Assembly: GCA_016795145.1 (NCBI GenBank)
Contig: JAEUII010000349.1
Span: 1-47,779 of the forward strand
Direction: 5' to 3'
DNA: 47,779 nucleotides
Source of the DNA: Planctomycetaceae bacterium
GTDB taxonomy: Bacteria > Planctomycetota > Planctomycetia > Planctomycetales > Planctomycetaceae
This document shows, piece by piece, positions 25,481-34,197 of the stretch. How positions within the stretch are numbered: the first letter of the stretch is position 1; every line of letters starts with the position of its first letter. Position numbers and translations under genes: made by a program. Below the pieces are notes generated by a model, which saw only the letters and a list, made by a program, of their open reading frames with translations, was not told the origin of the DNA and ran no database searches.

Positions 25481-25714
25481 AACGTCACGGATTCAAATCC
25501 GGATGCCCGAACTAAGGAACTCGACCGCTCGCCGCAAAACGCCGTACGCGAACCGGTGAATTCCGTCACAGAGCCAACGCATCGTGGCTCTCCTCCCGCA
25601 ACACCGAATCCCGGCACATGCATTAACGACTCGCGACTCGGAAAGAATACGGGGCCAGCGTCGTCGACATGTTCCTTCAAAGATCGTCGCGAAGAAGCAG
25701 CGAACAGTGATCAC

Positions 25715-26947
25715 TTAAGGAAACGACCGCTTGCCGTGCAGCAGCCAGCCGAGAGGCGTGTAGCGGACGAAGACAAGATAACTCGCCAGGCAGGGAACAA
25801 GCGTGCCGAGAATCGTGAGCGTCAGTTTCAGCCAGACTGGCAGGGCGAACGGAATCAGCAGCGTCTGAAGAAAGAGTGCAATCGGCAGGTGAACCAGATA
25901 GATCCAATACGAAGCGTCCGAGAGTAACGAAAGGACGGCGTTTCGATTTTGCAGGCAGCGTTTGCCCAGCAGCAGCGAAGCGATTGTCAGCGATACCGAC
26001 AGGTAGCTCGTGAGCACGACAGCGACCAGTTTTGAAAATGGACTCGTTGCCGATGCGTGTCCCATCAGTAAGCTCAGATCGAGCGACGGCATGCTCAGGT
26101 AATACGCGACGAACAGCAGTACGCTCGGCGCGACCAGTTTCCAAACGTGCGGGCTGAGTCGGTCCAGTTGGCCTTCACGTCCGAACAATTGCCAGCCGGC
26201 CCAATAGAAAACTCCGTAGAACGCGAATGGCCACCATGTCGGAATGAATGACTCAGGAGCAGGCAGCGGCACGCCCGCGCCGAGCACGCCGGGGATCAGC
26301 ACAAGCGGTGCAAGAGTCAGCAGGATCGGTCGCTGAAAGAGCCAGTCGAACTTCAGCCATTTCAGTTGTGACAACGCTGCCGTGAGCAATGCGAAATAGA
26401 GCAGGTAGTACAGGAACCACAGATGCATCGTTCCCGGCGCTGGGCGATTCACGTCCTGAGTCGCATCTTTGCTGGCTGCAGCGATCAGGCCCATCAAGCC
26501 GCGCGGTGACTCCAGATAGGATAGCGCGAACATGAAGACAGCCGTGAACGACGCGAGCAGAAACGGATAGAAAATCGCCAGCGGCAGCGCGATGCGCAAA
26601 CTGCGGTTCAGCAGGAATTGCTTCAATCCCTTGCGCTGAATCACGAGCTTGGCAAAGTAGCCCGACAACAGAAAGAACAGACTCATGCGAAACAAGTGAA
26701 TGAACCAGATCGTTGCGTCGACCAGCACGCTCGATCGTGCATCGGTGGCCAGCCAGATCGACTGGGACGGACGTGCATACGCGAACGCTGCGTGCAGGAA
26801 AACTCCCAGCAGCATGGCGATCGAACGCAGGTTATCCGGCCAGGGAATGCGAGCGGCGTCGGTCCGCGATTGAACCGCTCGCGCTTCGTTCGCATGTGGC
26901 AACGCGAGTCGCGTAGAAACCGGCACATCGGCCTGGACCGTGGCCAT
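25715..26947 (-). CDS. Acyltransferase-3 / OpgC-like integral membrane protein
   Basis: 410-aa membrane protein with about ten helices. The N-terminal motif RIPWPDNLRSIAMLLGVFLH and the later LFRMSLFFLLSGYFAKLVIQ match the acyltransferase-3/OpgC group. These move acyl or succinyl groups onto extracytoplasmic glycans or lipids. TMHLWFLYYLLYFALL is also typical. The start codon ATG shares one base with the TGA stop of the ABC permease gene (TGATG). This places it as the last gene of the GntR-ABC operon, with translation coupled to the permease. The acceptor is unknown. Downstream, 25481-25714 holds no gene. Confidence 0.87.
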   Translation of the reverse strand: MATVQADVPVSTRLALPHANEARAVQSRTDAARIPWPDNLRSIAMLLGVFLHAAFAYARPSQSIWLATDARSSVLVDATIWFIHLFRMSLFFLLSGYFAKLVIQRKGLKQFLLNRSLRIALPLAIFYPFLLASFTAVFMFALSYLESPRGLMGLIAAASKDATQDVNRPAPGTMHLWFLYYLLYFALLTAALSQLKWLKFDWLFQRPILLTLAPLVLIPGVLGAGVPLPAPESFIPTWWPFAFYGVFYWAGWQLFGREGQLDRLSPHVWKLVAPSVLLFVAYYLSMPSLDLSLLMGHASATSPFSKLVAVVLTSYLSVSLTIASLLLGKRCLQNRNAVLSLLSDASYWIYLVHLPIALFLQTLLIPFALPVWLKLTLTILGTLVPCLASYLVFVRYTPLGWLLHGKRSFP

Positions 26948-27621
26948 CAGATCAAGTCTCGCTTGCGAGTCTGGAAGAACAGGGCTGCCGTCAGGCCTCC
27001 GATAATGATCAGCGACTCAACGACCAGTATCTGTACGACGATCGGTGGCCACATCAGAACATCGCTCTGTTTCGCAGCGACGATTTCCGGGAGTGACATC
27101 ACCTTCATCAGGAACACGTTCAGCAGCACATTGCCGGCAACCATCACGCAAATCGTCCAGCCCAGCGACTCAGTCACTACGGCCGTGACCAGTTGAATCG
27201 TAAAGCCGCAGAGTAGAAACAGAAAGACCAACGGCAACACGATCGCCGATCCGTGTTTCGCCCAGGGCAGGACGAACGTGCAGATCGTGCAGCAGACCAG
27301 CATCGCGGTCCACGGAACCAGGTAGGTGGTCAGCACGACGGCAATTTTTCCAAGTGAGTAGTCCAGCAGGCTCACTGGCAGACTCATCACAAACATGCGT
27401 GTCTGGCCGAGCGATTCACCAAGCAGCAGCGTGCCGATCAGATGAATTCCGGCCGCGATCGCTACCGTGATCATCAACAGGAAGCCGACGAACGAAACGG
27501 TGGAATCGGGAATGCACGTCAAAACAGAGCTGACCATTCCTGCCGCGAAATAGGCGAACAGATGCCGTCGGCTGAGAAACAAGTCCTTCAGAAACAGAAT
27601 GCCGATCGCTTGCGTATTCAT
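26947..27621 (-). CDS. ABC-2 type transporter permease
   Basis: 224-aa membrane protein with about six helices (FVGFLLMITVAIAAGIHLIG, LVPWTAMLVCCTICTFVLP, IVLPLVFLFLLCGFTIQLV and others). Size and context fit a small ABC permease of the ABC-2 or YtrC/D type. Its start overlaps the ATPase gene stop by 4 bp (ATGA), and its stop overlaps the acyltransferase start by one base. Together with the ATPase it probably forms an efflux or lipid/peptide-export pump controlled by the upstream GntR protein. The sequence alone is too variable to name a subfamily. Confidence 0.85.
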   Translation of the reverse strand: MNTQAIGILFLKDLFLSRRHLFAYFAAGMVSSVLTCIPDSTVSFVGFLLMITVAIAAGIHLIGTLLLGESLGQTRMFVMSLPVSLLDYSLGKIAVVLTTYLVPWTAMLVCCTICTFVLPWAKHGSAIVLPLVFLFLLCGFTIQLVTAVVTESLGWTICVMVAGNVLLNVFLMKVMSLPEIVAAKQSDVLMWPPIVVQILVVESLIIIGGLTAALFFQTRKRDLI

Positions 27622-28541
27622 AATCCAGCCTCCTCGCGGCCGCGCATCACGGTACTGATAAAGATCTCTTCCAGAGTCATCGACTCGACCGCTTCGACGG
27701 TCGCCCCGGATGCGGCGAGTCGGGCAGGCACTTCGGGCTGAAACTGATTGAGTGAGAAGACTCGCAGTTGCTTGAACTCGGATTCGAGTTTCAAGCCCGC
27801 GACGCTCGGAGACCGCCAGCCGTCCGGGACGTGCAACTTGATTCGCTTCCAGCGTTCCAGAAAAACGTCGCGATCATCGGCGGCGATGACGCGACCACGA
27901 TCGATGAAGATGATCTGGTCGCTGATCTGCTCGACATCCTGTGTGTTGTGCGATGAATAAAGAATCGTACGGCTCTCGTCCTTCACGACGCTCATCAACT
28001 CGGTCAACACTTCGTGCTTCGCCACCGGATCGAGTCCGTTGGTCGGTTCGTCCAGCACGAGCAATTGCGGCCGACGAGCCAGGACCAGCAGCAGCATCGA
28101 TTTTACTCGCTGCCCCTGTGAAAGCCCTTTCACCGCCTGCCGTTCAATCAATCCGAAACGGTCCAGCAGTTCATGTGCATATTGATCGTCCCAGGTTGGA
28201 TAGAGCGAACGCACGAATTGCATGTGCCAGCCGATCGACTCAGGCTGATACAGCCGCATGTCGTCCGAGAAGAAACCGATCTCCTGCTTGGCTGCTGCCT
28301 CGCGAGATGAAATCGGTTTCCCAAGCGCAGACACGGAACCGCTGTCGGGATTCACCAACCCCATCAGGATTCGCATCGTCGTCGACTTGCCGGCACCATT
28401 CGGCCCAATCAATCCCACAACCGTCCCGCGCTGAAGTTCGAGATCAATCTGCTTCAGTTGAAAGTGCTTGTAGGACTTGGAGACATTCTTCAGAGACGCC
28501 GCCAGGCCGGTTTGAGCTGAGTGGTCAAGAACCGTGCTCAA
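27618..28541 (-). CDS. ABC transporter ATP-binding protein
   Basis: 307-aa ATPase with Walker A GLIGPNGAGKST near residue 43, signature LSQGQRVKSM, Walker B LLVLDEPTNGLDP, and a switch His in YSSHNTQDVEQ. The 75-residue C-terminal extension is longer than a bare ABC domain. The gene is placed second in the operon. Its ATG overlaps the stop of the GntR gene by 4 bp. The ATPase type is the one usually partnered with small ABC-2 permeases, and with YtrA-type regulators in envelope-stress or antibiotic-response operons. Confidence 0.95.
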   Translation of the reverse strand: MSTVLDHSAQTGLAASLKNVSKSYKHFQLKQIDLELQRGTVVGLIGPNGAGKSTTMRILMGLVNPDSGSVSALGKPISSREAAAKQEIGFFSDDMRLYQPESIGWHMQFVRSLYPTWDDQYAHELLDRFGLIERQAVKGLSQGQRVKSMLLLVLARRPQLLVLDEPTNGLDPVAKHEVLTELMSVVKDESRTILYSSHNTQDVEQISDQIIFIDRGRVIAADDRDVFLERWKRIKLHVPDGWRSPSVAGLKLESEFKQLRVFSLNQFQPEVPARLAASGATVEAVESMTLEEIFISTVMRGREEAGL

Positions 28542-28936
28542 TTGATAACTCCTGCTTTTTCTTCGTATGCCGCTGCGACTCGCCGCTGCATCTCCGTCTT
28601 TGACAGCCCCATCAGCAGTCCCAGGCTCGCAGCCTCGGAGAGATGTTGTTTCAGTTCGCGTTCCTGGATTGCGGATTGCAGACCGTGCCTCTCGGCCACG
28701 ACTGAGCCTTTGCCCTGCCGCGTCGCGATCACGCCGTCGCGCTCCAGTTCCAGGTAGGCCCGCTTGATTGTGATGACGCTCACTTTCAGGTTGGCGGCTA
28801 ACTCCCGGATCGACGGCAGCTCAGCCCCAGGTACCAAATCGCCAACCGCAACCCGCCGCGTGATCTGCTCAATCACCTGCAGATAGAGCGGCCGTGCGTC
28901 GCTTGCCGATAAGGTAATCCAACTGTGTATCGTCAT
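28538..28936 (-). CDS. GntR-family regulator, YtrA type
   Basis: 132-aa repressor-type protein. The N-terminal winged helix-turn-helix has PLYLQVIEQITRRVAVGDLV, GAELPSIRELAANLKVSVIT and YLELERDGVIATRQGKGSVV. A short C-terminal helical region (about residues 80-132) replaces the ligand domain of longer GntR proteins, which defines the YtrA subfamily. Such regulators usually control their own operon with an ABC transporter, as here. I chose the ATG at 28936. In-frame GTG codons at 28942 and 28951 would lengthen it slightly. The operator palindrome overlaps this start codon. Confidence 0.9.
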   Translation of the reverse strand: MTIHSWITLSASDARPLYLQVIEQITRRVAVGDLVPGAELPSIRELAANLKVSVITIKRAYLELERDGVIATRQGKGSVVAERHGLQSAIQERELKQHLSEAASLGLLMGLSKTEMQRRVAAAYEEKAGVIN

Positions 28937-28944
28937 ATACACAG
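28923..28944. promoter_or_regulatory. Palindromic operator over the GntR start codon
   Basis: CTGTGTAT (28923-28930) and ATACACAG (28937-28944) form a perfect 8-bp inverted repeat around a 6-bp spacer. The spacer contains the start codon. The GTGTAT/ATACAC style fits GntR autoregulation. Confidence 0.7.
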
Positions 28945-28970
28945 TATGCACATTGGGATTCGCAAAGCAA
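28943..28970 (-). promoter_or_regulatory. Promoter candidate of the GntR-ABC operon
   Basis: On the minus strand TTGCTT (28970-28965) and CATACT (28948-28943) are 16 bp apart. Transcription would begin near 28936, the A of the ATG, suggesting a leaderless message. The box matches are only moderate. Confidence 0.35.
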
Positions 28971-29219
28971 GAGCGTTTCCTGGCAAGAATCTGCAGAACA
29001 GCGGTTTTGGTGTGCTGGTGACAGCAATTGGGTCAACGGCCGCCAGCCCTCGAAGGTCCAATAACTTTGGGGTCGTTGCGGCTTTTCGCCGCCTCAGAAT
29101 CCGGCAAGAATTACGAATCTCAGAAATTTCGTGCCGCAGATTGTCAGCGTTTGGCGAGTCACTCGACGAACGACCGGACATCCCGGTAGTGCCGATTCGA
29201 ACCGATTGAGGACGAAAGC

Positions 29220-30725
29220 ATGACTTTGGAAAACGCTCCTGCCCCAAGCCAGTCTATTCACAAGTCACCCGCCTGGAAGATTGCCCGCTGGCTGATTTGC
29301 TTCGGTGCGTTCATCACTGTTGCCTGCGAGGCCAGAGCGCAGGACGCCAAATGGGAATCGGTGCTTGGAGCCATCGATCCAGCAAAAGCTGCAGTCGCAG
29401 GCCAGTGGGCCATTCAGGACGGAGCACTGCACGTTGCTGCAGTCGAGGGTGCTCGCCTTCAGCTGCCGATCAATGCATCGGGCGAGTATGACCTGCGAAT
29501 TCGATTTTCGCGGGAGACCGGCCGACATTCTGTGGGGCTCGTGGTGCTTCACGGTGGAAAGCAGGTGGCCTTCGAAGTCGACGGATGGGGAATGAACCTC
29601 GCAGGATTTCAGAACATTGCCGGGCAGAGTTTTCAGAACAATCCGAGTCGAAGAAACGGTGTTCGTCTGGAGAACGGTCGCGAGTACGTGATGACGGTCG
29701 AAGTGCGCAAAGATGGGCTTCGGGGTCTTCTGGATGGTCAGGAGATTTCCTCCTTCAAGACGGACGGACACGATCTGTCAATCTCGGATCTGTGGAAGCT
29801 TCCCTCAACACAAACCTGCGGACTTGTCGCGTGGGACTGCGATGTCGTCTTTCATACGATTGAAGTGAGAGCCATTGGCAGCACCGCGTCTTTGGTTGTT
29901 CGCACCGCGCCATCTGAAAGCAGTGCTCCTGGTCTAACACCTGCCACAACAGAGAAGATGGCAGAAAAGAAGATGGCAGAAGGGCCGACAGAGCCATCAG
30001 CATCGTCGGCCGGGAATACAAATCCTTCAACGCCATCGACGACCGCGAAGAAGCGAGTGCTGATCGTGATTGCCAGCCACCACTTCTTCTATCGCGAGTA
30101 TGCAGATCCCCGGTCGGAACTGGAACGAGCTGGAATTCAGGTGACTGTTGCCGCCGGCCGAAAGGCTCGGTCACAGCCGCATTCAGGGTCAGGAGAAGGA
30201 AGTGATGGCGGAATCGTCATGCCGGACATTGCACTGTCGGACGTGAAGGTCGCTGACTACGACGCCGTTCTCTTCTCTGGCGGCTGGGGAGCATCCATGT
30301 ACCAGTTTGCCTTTGAAGGGCGATACAACGAAGCTTCCTACAACGGAAATCGCGAGATCAAGCAGGAAGCCAACCGCATCGTCAACGAATTCCTCGCGGC
30401 GAACAAGTACGTCTGCGCCTTGTGCAACGCCACATCAGTCCTCGCCTGGGCGCGAATCAACGGGAAGAGTCCGCTGGAAGGCAAACTCGTCTGCGCTCCA
30501 ACTCGCGAAGCACCTCCAGGAATCTACAACGGACGTCCTGGCCAGCCCTCCTGCCGATGGCATTCCGAAGTCAACGGAGCTCGCATGTCACCAGCCGGCT
30601 CTATCGGCCAGCCCGGCACCGCCATCGACGACATTTCCGTCGATGGTCTGATCATCACCGGAGAAGACGACATCTCCGCCCGCGCGATGGGACGCAAACT
30701 TGTGGAATTGCTGACGAAGAAATAG
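29220..30725 (+). CDS. Fusion of lectin/DUF1080-like domain and DJ-1/PfpI domain
   Basis: 501-aa, probably exported (hydrophobic segment WLICFGAFITVACEARA at residues 24-40). Residues 41-220 form a beta-rich concanavalin-like domain resembling DUF1080 (EYDLRIRFSRETGRHSVGLV, GREYVMTVEVRKDGLRGLLD). A Ser/Pro/Thr/Ala-rich linker spans about 225-276. Residues 277-501 are DJ-1/PfpI-like: RVLIVIASHHFFYREYADPR, AVLFSGGWGAS and nucleophile-elbow Cys402 in ALCNATSVLAW. DJ-1 proteins include chaperones, glyoxalase-like enzymes and proteases; which of these applies is unknown. It is divergent from the GntR operon across 283 bp. Confidence 0.8.
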   Translation: MTLENAPAPSQSIHKSPAWKIARWLICFGAFITVACEARAQDAKWESVLGAIDPAKAAVAGQWAIQDGALHVAAVEGARLQLPINASGEYDLRIRFSRETGRHSVGLVVLHGGKQVAFEVDGWGMNLAGFQNIAGQSFQNNPSRRNGVRLENGREYVMTVEVRKDGLRGLLDGQEISSFKTDGHDLSISDLWKLPSTQTCGLVAWDCDVVFHTIEVRAIGSTASLVVRTAPSESSAPGLTPATTEKMAEKKMAEGPTEPSASSAGNTNPSTPSTTAKKRVLIVIASHHFFYREYADPRSELERAGIQVTVAAGRKARSQPHSGSGEGSDGGIVMPDIALSDVKVADYDAVLFSGGWGASMYQFAFEGRYNEASYNGNREIKQEANRIVNEFLAANKYVCALCNATSVLAWARINGKSPLEGKLVCAPTREAPPGIYNGRPGQPSCRWHSEVNGARMSPAGSIGQPGTAIDDISVDGLIITGEDDISARAMGRKLVELLTKK

Positions 30726-30807
30726 CGGCGGGAATTGAATCGGTGCCCATTTGATGCGCCTCATCGCGCGATGGAGACGGCAGTGATCCGAATTGCGAGC
30801 GCCTCGG

Positions 30808-33800
30808 CTATTCCTGAGGCAAGCTGCGGATCAACTGATCAAGTTCTGCTTTGCCAATCCTCTGTTTGGTTCGCTCAAGCATCTTCCGAAGGTGGCGAGT
30901 TCCTTCGAAGCTTCCACCGGGAAACCCAATGTTGCCGAGTGGGCCAAGGCTGTCGATCAGGACGGAGCCATCTGAATCCAGAATGGCGTGACTGGGCATC
31001 GTTTGATTCGGGATGTTCAGACGCTCAATGAGTTCGTGACCGTTCTTGTCACGGACTCCGTCGACATGAAGCACCACGTAATCGCGTGCCAGCGTTTCTT
31101 TTTGCGATTCCATCCAGCGACTCAGAATGAGACAGGGATAGCAGCCAGTCCCCCCGGTCACGATCCAGACTCTTCGGTCGGTCTTCTTTGCATCCTCGAG
31201 CGCTTTCTGAAACTCCTGCTCCGCATCAGTTTCATGTTTGGTCTTCTTCAGAAACTCCAACGCCGCCTGAATTGCGGTGTCCTGTTCAGCTAGATCCAAA
31301 GTCGTGCGTCCAACGTCTTTGCCGTCTCTCAGAACGACAAGCATCAACGAGTCCTTTGGAGGCACGGACCAACCGTTGGACTTCAGGTATTCCAGAGCTT
31401 CCGGGTCATTCTGCACAGAGATCTTTCGCGAAAGAAAAGCTCCAATGATCGCGCCAGCCTGAACTCCGGGGATTTTGATGTTGCTGTCGTCGAGCAGGTA
31501 ATTCGAAATGAAAGGGTCAGCCAGACTGCCTTCTCCCGGAACCATAATCAAGGTCGATGCTCCAAGCAGGCGAGCATCTCCCTCCCACTGTCGGACCCTA
31601 TCGCTGATGGACAGACGTGGCAGATCTGGCAGCGATTTGCCATTCCGAAGCTGCAGTGAGTCCCGAATCTCTTCCGGTTCAAGCCAAAGCTCAGTCGACA
31701 AAGTTGTCTCATTGCCGGAGTGGTTCGGCAGCGTTGCTTTTAGAAACAAGTGCATTTCCACGGGGACCTGTGGCAGCTGGAAGTGTCCGTTTGCGTCGGT
31801 CGAAGCTGAACCTACAGCAGTGCGAAATTCAGGACCGTCTCCATTGCGATCCAGTACGTTCCGTCGGTCAGCTTTTCCGGCAGTCAAAACAATCTCCACC
31901 CCTTCCAGAGGAGTGTCATCGTTTCCGAGAACCCGACCCTTTAGCGGCATCATTCTTTGAAGCCGGATCTCAACATCCTGACGAGGCGCATCGACGATCT
32001 CGCAACCAAAGAACCGGCGATCTGCTGACCACGCAAGGATAGCGACTCGTTGATGACGGACGTCAACCTCGAACGAACGATCCTCTTTCGCAGTACCAGT
32101 CCAGTGATTCCGTCCGCCCTCACCGTCCAGTGCGATCATACGAATTTCTCCGCCACCAGGCGGCGAATCCGCGTTGTCCGGGAAAAGCAATCGCCCCTGC
32201 ACCGTTCGCAGGCGCTGATCCTGTTTAGTCAGGTCGATTTCAAAGTTTGAAACATCGGGAATGTCGAAGACGTGTTCGGATTCCGCATCGCCTTCGTAGA
32301 GTCGAACTTCGAGCTCACCCGGAGGTACGCGGATCCTGAGAACCTCGCCGGGAGGAAGTTGTTCATAGAATCTTCGATTCGCTTGCAGCTTGTGAATCTC
32401 GCCCCCGGCATCCGTGAACTGCCAGGCATAGTTCGAAGAGAAGTGAAGGAGCAGATCCCTTGAGGCAGATTGCTGTGGCGTCGTGTCTCCCTGCCGGGAC
32501 GTTGCTGGAACGTCGCCGACTCGCACAACAAGGTCAACACCATCGATGAGGTCAACTTGCGGGGCATTTCGTATTGAGCCATCACTGTTTACAAGTTGTC
32601 CATCCCAGAAGCGACTGATGTAAGTTGGATCATCGACAACCAAGACGTAGGACTCGCCCGGAAGGACGTTCAGGGAGAATTCTCCAGCTGAGTTTGTTCG
32701 TGCGGTCACAATGTCCAGTCTGTTTTCCGTCGTTACAAGGCTTTTGGCAACGATCAAAAGTCCTTCGGGAATCTTCTTCTGACCTGCGACCTTGCCGGTG
32801 ATCGTTGTTCGCTTTGGCTTCTGCTTAACAGTCAAAAGGAAACCATCGCCGTCTTCAGTCATTTCCCCCGTCTGAATCCACGGTGAGTTTTCAGACAAAC
32901 GCACATAGTGATCACTATTCCCTCCCTTGTCCGGATACTCGGCTACGGGGACGTAGCACACGCCCGATGCATTCGTTGTCTGAAGCGAATGAGGCGCTTC
33001 GCCAACGGTGTACTGGTAGTGTTCGCCACAGATTTCGAAGAGCCGAAGAGCAAAGCCACTCACTGGAGATTCCGTTTCGTCGACAACCCGAACGGCGACA
33101 TCTTTCGGCGGATGGATGTGAATATCGAAACTCGTTGCGTCTCTTGAGAGCGTCGGTACACGGTCAACCATGACTCCGCCAGCCAGCTTCTTGTCTGTCC
33201 AGGCACTGATCAGATGCAGAACCGTGTCCGATGGAAGATTGAGCTTTGCCGTTCCATTGGCGTCTGTCGTGGCACGCGATCCTCTGAAAGGGCTCGCTTC
33301 AACAGTGGCATTGGGCACAGGCTGACCACTTGAGATCACATTGACCTGGATAACTCGTGCTGGCTTCAGGCGGAAGATCTGTTCCGTGCTTGCCGCGTCG
33401 CGAAGCTGGCGGGTTTCATAGTAGATTCGGGAAATGAACAGCTCGTCACCTGTTGCGACTGTGAAGACAGGTGCGATGCTGGCTTCCGCTGGAACCCGAA
33501 TTTCTACCTTACCCTCTTCGACATTTGCGATTACACCAGCACTGCTCGCTTCGTCTGACTCAATCCGAATCCTGCAGTCCTTCGCGGGCGTGCCATCCGG
33601 CATCAGCACGTGACCACGAATCACAAAGTGCGAGCCATCGGTCGTTGCCTCATCGATCGTTGGACGCAGGATGGCCGCCGATACGCCAGGCAGACAGACC
33701 GCAAACGCGCAGCCCAGCATGATGGTCAGCGTTAACAGGATTGCAATCACTTGGCCCGCAGACGACAGACGCGTTGCAGCATCACCATGGAACAATCGCT

Positions 33801-33813
33801 GAACTCGATTCAT
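30808..33813 (-). CDS. Large carboxypeptidase-regulatory-like / thioredoxin-like exported protein
   Basis: 1001-aa protein with one N-terminal membrane segment (AGQVIAILLTLTIMLGCAFA, about residues 19-38). Several beta-sandwich domains of the carboxypeptidase regulatory-like type follow, with repeats of G-x-V-x-DxxxxPVxxxxV phrasing (DVAVRVVDETESPVSGFALR, LKGRVLGNDDTPLEGVEIVL). The last about 130 residues are thioredoxin-like with a C-Y-P-C pair in GGTGCYPCLILSRWM. The start at 33813 has GGAGG 4 nt upstream. An ATG at 33918 would add 35 residues resembling the end of an M56/BlaR1 peptidase. The protein is likely periplasmic and membrane-anchored. The function is unknown. Confidence 0.75.
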   Translation of the reverse strand: MNRVQRLFHGDAATRLSSAGQVIAILLTLTIMLGCAFAVCLPGVSAAILRPTIDEATTDGSHFVIRGHVLMPDGTPAKDCRIRIESDEASSAGVIANVEEGKVEIRVPAEASIAPVFTVATGDELFISRIYYETRQLRDAASTEQIFRLKPARVIQVNVISSGQPVPNATVEASPFRGSRATTDANGTAKLNLPSDTVLHLISAWTDKKLAGGVMVDRVPTLSRDATSFDIHIHPPKDVAVRVVDETESPVSGFALRLFEICGEHYQYTVGEAPHSLQTTNASGVCYVPVAEYPDKGGNSDHYVRLSENSPWIQTGEMTEDGDGFLLTVKQKPKRTTITGKVAGQKKIPEGLLIVAKSLVTTENRLDIVTARTNSAGEFSLNVLPGESYVLVVDDPTYISRFWDGQLVNSDGSIRNAPQVDLIDGVDLVVRVGDVPATSRQGDTTPQQSASRDLLLHFSSNYAWQFTDAGGEIHKLQANRRFYEQLPPGEVLRIRVPPGELEVRLYEGDAESEHVFDIPDVSNFEIDLTKQDQRLRTVQGRLLFPDNADSPPGGGEIRMIALDGEGGRNHWTGTAKEDRSFEVDVRHQRVAILAWSADRRFFGCEIVDAPRQDVEIRLQRMMPLKGRVLGNDDTPLEGVEIVLTAGKADRRNVLDRNGDGPEFRTAVGSASTDANGHFQLPQVPVEMHLFLKATLPNHSGNETTLSTELWLEPEEIRDSLQLRNGKSLPDLPRLSISDRVRQWEGDARLLGASTLIMVPGEGSLADPFISNYLLDDSNIKIPGVQAGAIIGAFLSRKISVQNDPEALEYLKSNGWSVPPKDSLMLVVLRDGKDVGRTTLDLAEQDTAIQAALEFLKKTKHETDAEQEFQKALEDAKKTDRRVWIVTGGTGCYPCLILSRWMESQKETLARDYVVLHVDGVRDKNGHELIERLNIPNQTMPSHAILDSDGSVLIDSLGPLGNIGFPGGSFEGTRHLRKMLERTKQRIGKAELDQLIRSLPQE

Positions 33814-33978
33814 TAACCCTCCATTCACAGCGCCAAGGGTCAGGGTAGTTTCGTTACTGCAATCCAGCTCGGGTGGATTCTCAAATGTTCGGGGGCCAGG
33901 AAAATGTTCCTCAGTCATTCGAGGACTATTGAAGCTGAGTAGAAATATGCGATTAAGGCCCCGCAGGCAACAGGGGAC

Positions 33979-34028
33979 ACCCCTCATCCGGCCTGTCGGC
34001 CACCTTCTGCCCTTGCCAGGGGAGAAGG
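33979..34028. repeat. CCCCTCATCCGGCCTGTCGG-type dispersed repeat
   Basis: A 50-bp GC-rich sequence (CCCCTCATCCGG, GGCCACCTTCT, CCAGGGGAGAAGG) of a kind seen as repeated filler in many bacterial genomes. Its ends can pair (CCCCT with AGGGG). I recognise it by type only; there is a single copy in this window. Confidence 0.45.
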
Positions 34029-34177
34029 AACAACTGGACTGACGCGCGCTTCGTATCCGGTGGCTTACGCACACCGGCAGGGGTTGTGACGGCCCGTCGG
34101 GTCTGAAGCACAAACAAATGCAGACGCCGAATGCCGACGGAAGAGAATCCGCCCATGTGACGCTGTTTGAAATGCAG

Positions 34178-34196
34178 AAGCGATTGAGACAATCGC
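34178..34196 (-). other. Hairpin after the receiver gene
   Basis: AGCGATT and AATCGCT form a 7-bp stem around GAGAC, 2 bp after the stop of the receiver gene. It lacks a clear T run on the minus strand. A similar hairpin with changed but still paired arms is at 47333-47352. Confidence 0.45.
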
Positions 34197-34197
34197 T

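Larger units (their letters stand above)
33814..34197. other. Gap with dispersed repeat and possible M56 remnant
   Basis: 384 bp between two genes of the same direction. It holds the repeat at 33979-34028, a hairpin next to the receiver gene and, nearest the large gene, codons that may be a decayed M56 tail (33814-33918). No intact gene is present. Confidence 0.5.

Noticed and set aside
33919..34113. Further upstream extension of the large regulatory-like protein
   Set aside because: The codons translate a dispersed repeat (33979-34028) and give no protein-like sequence.
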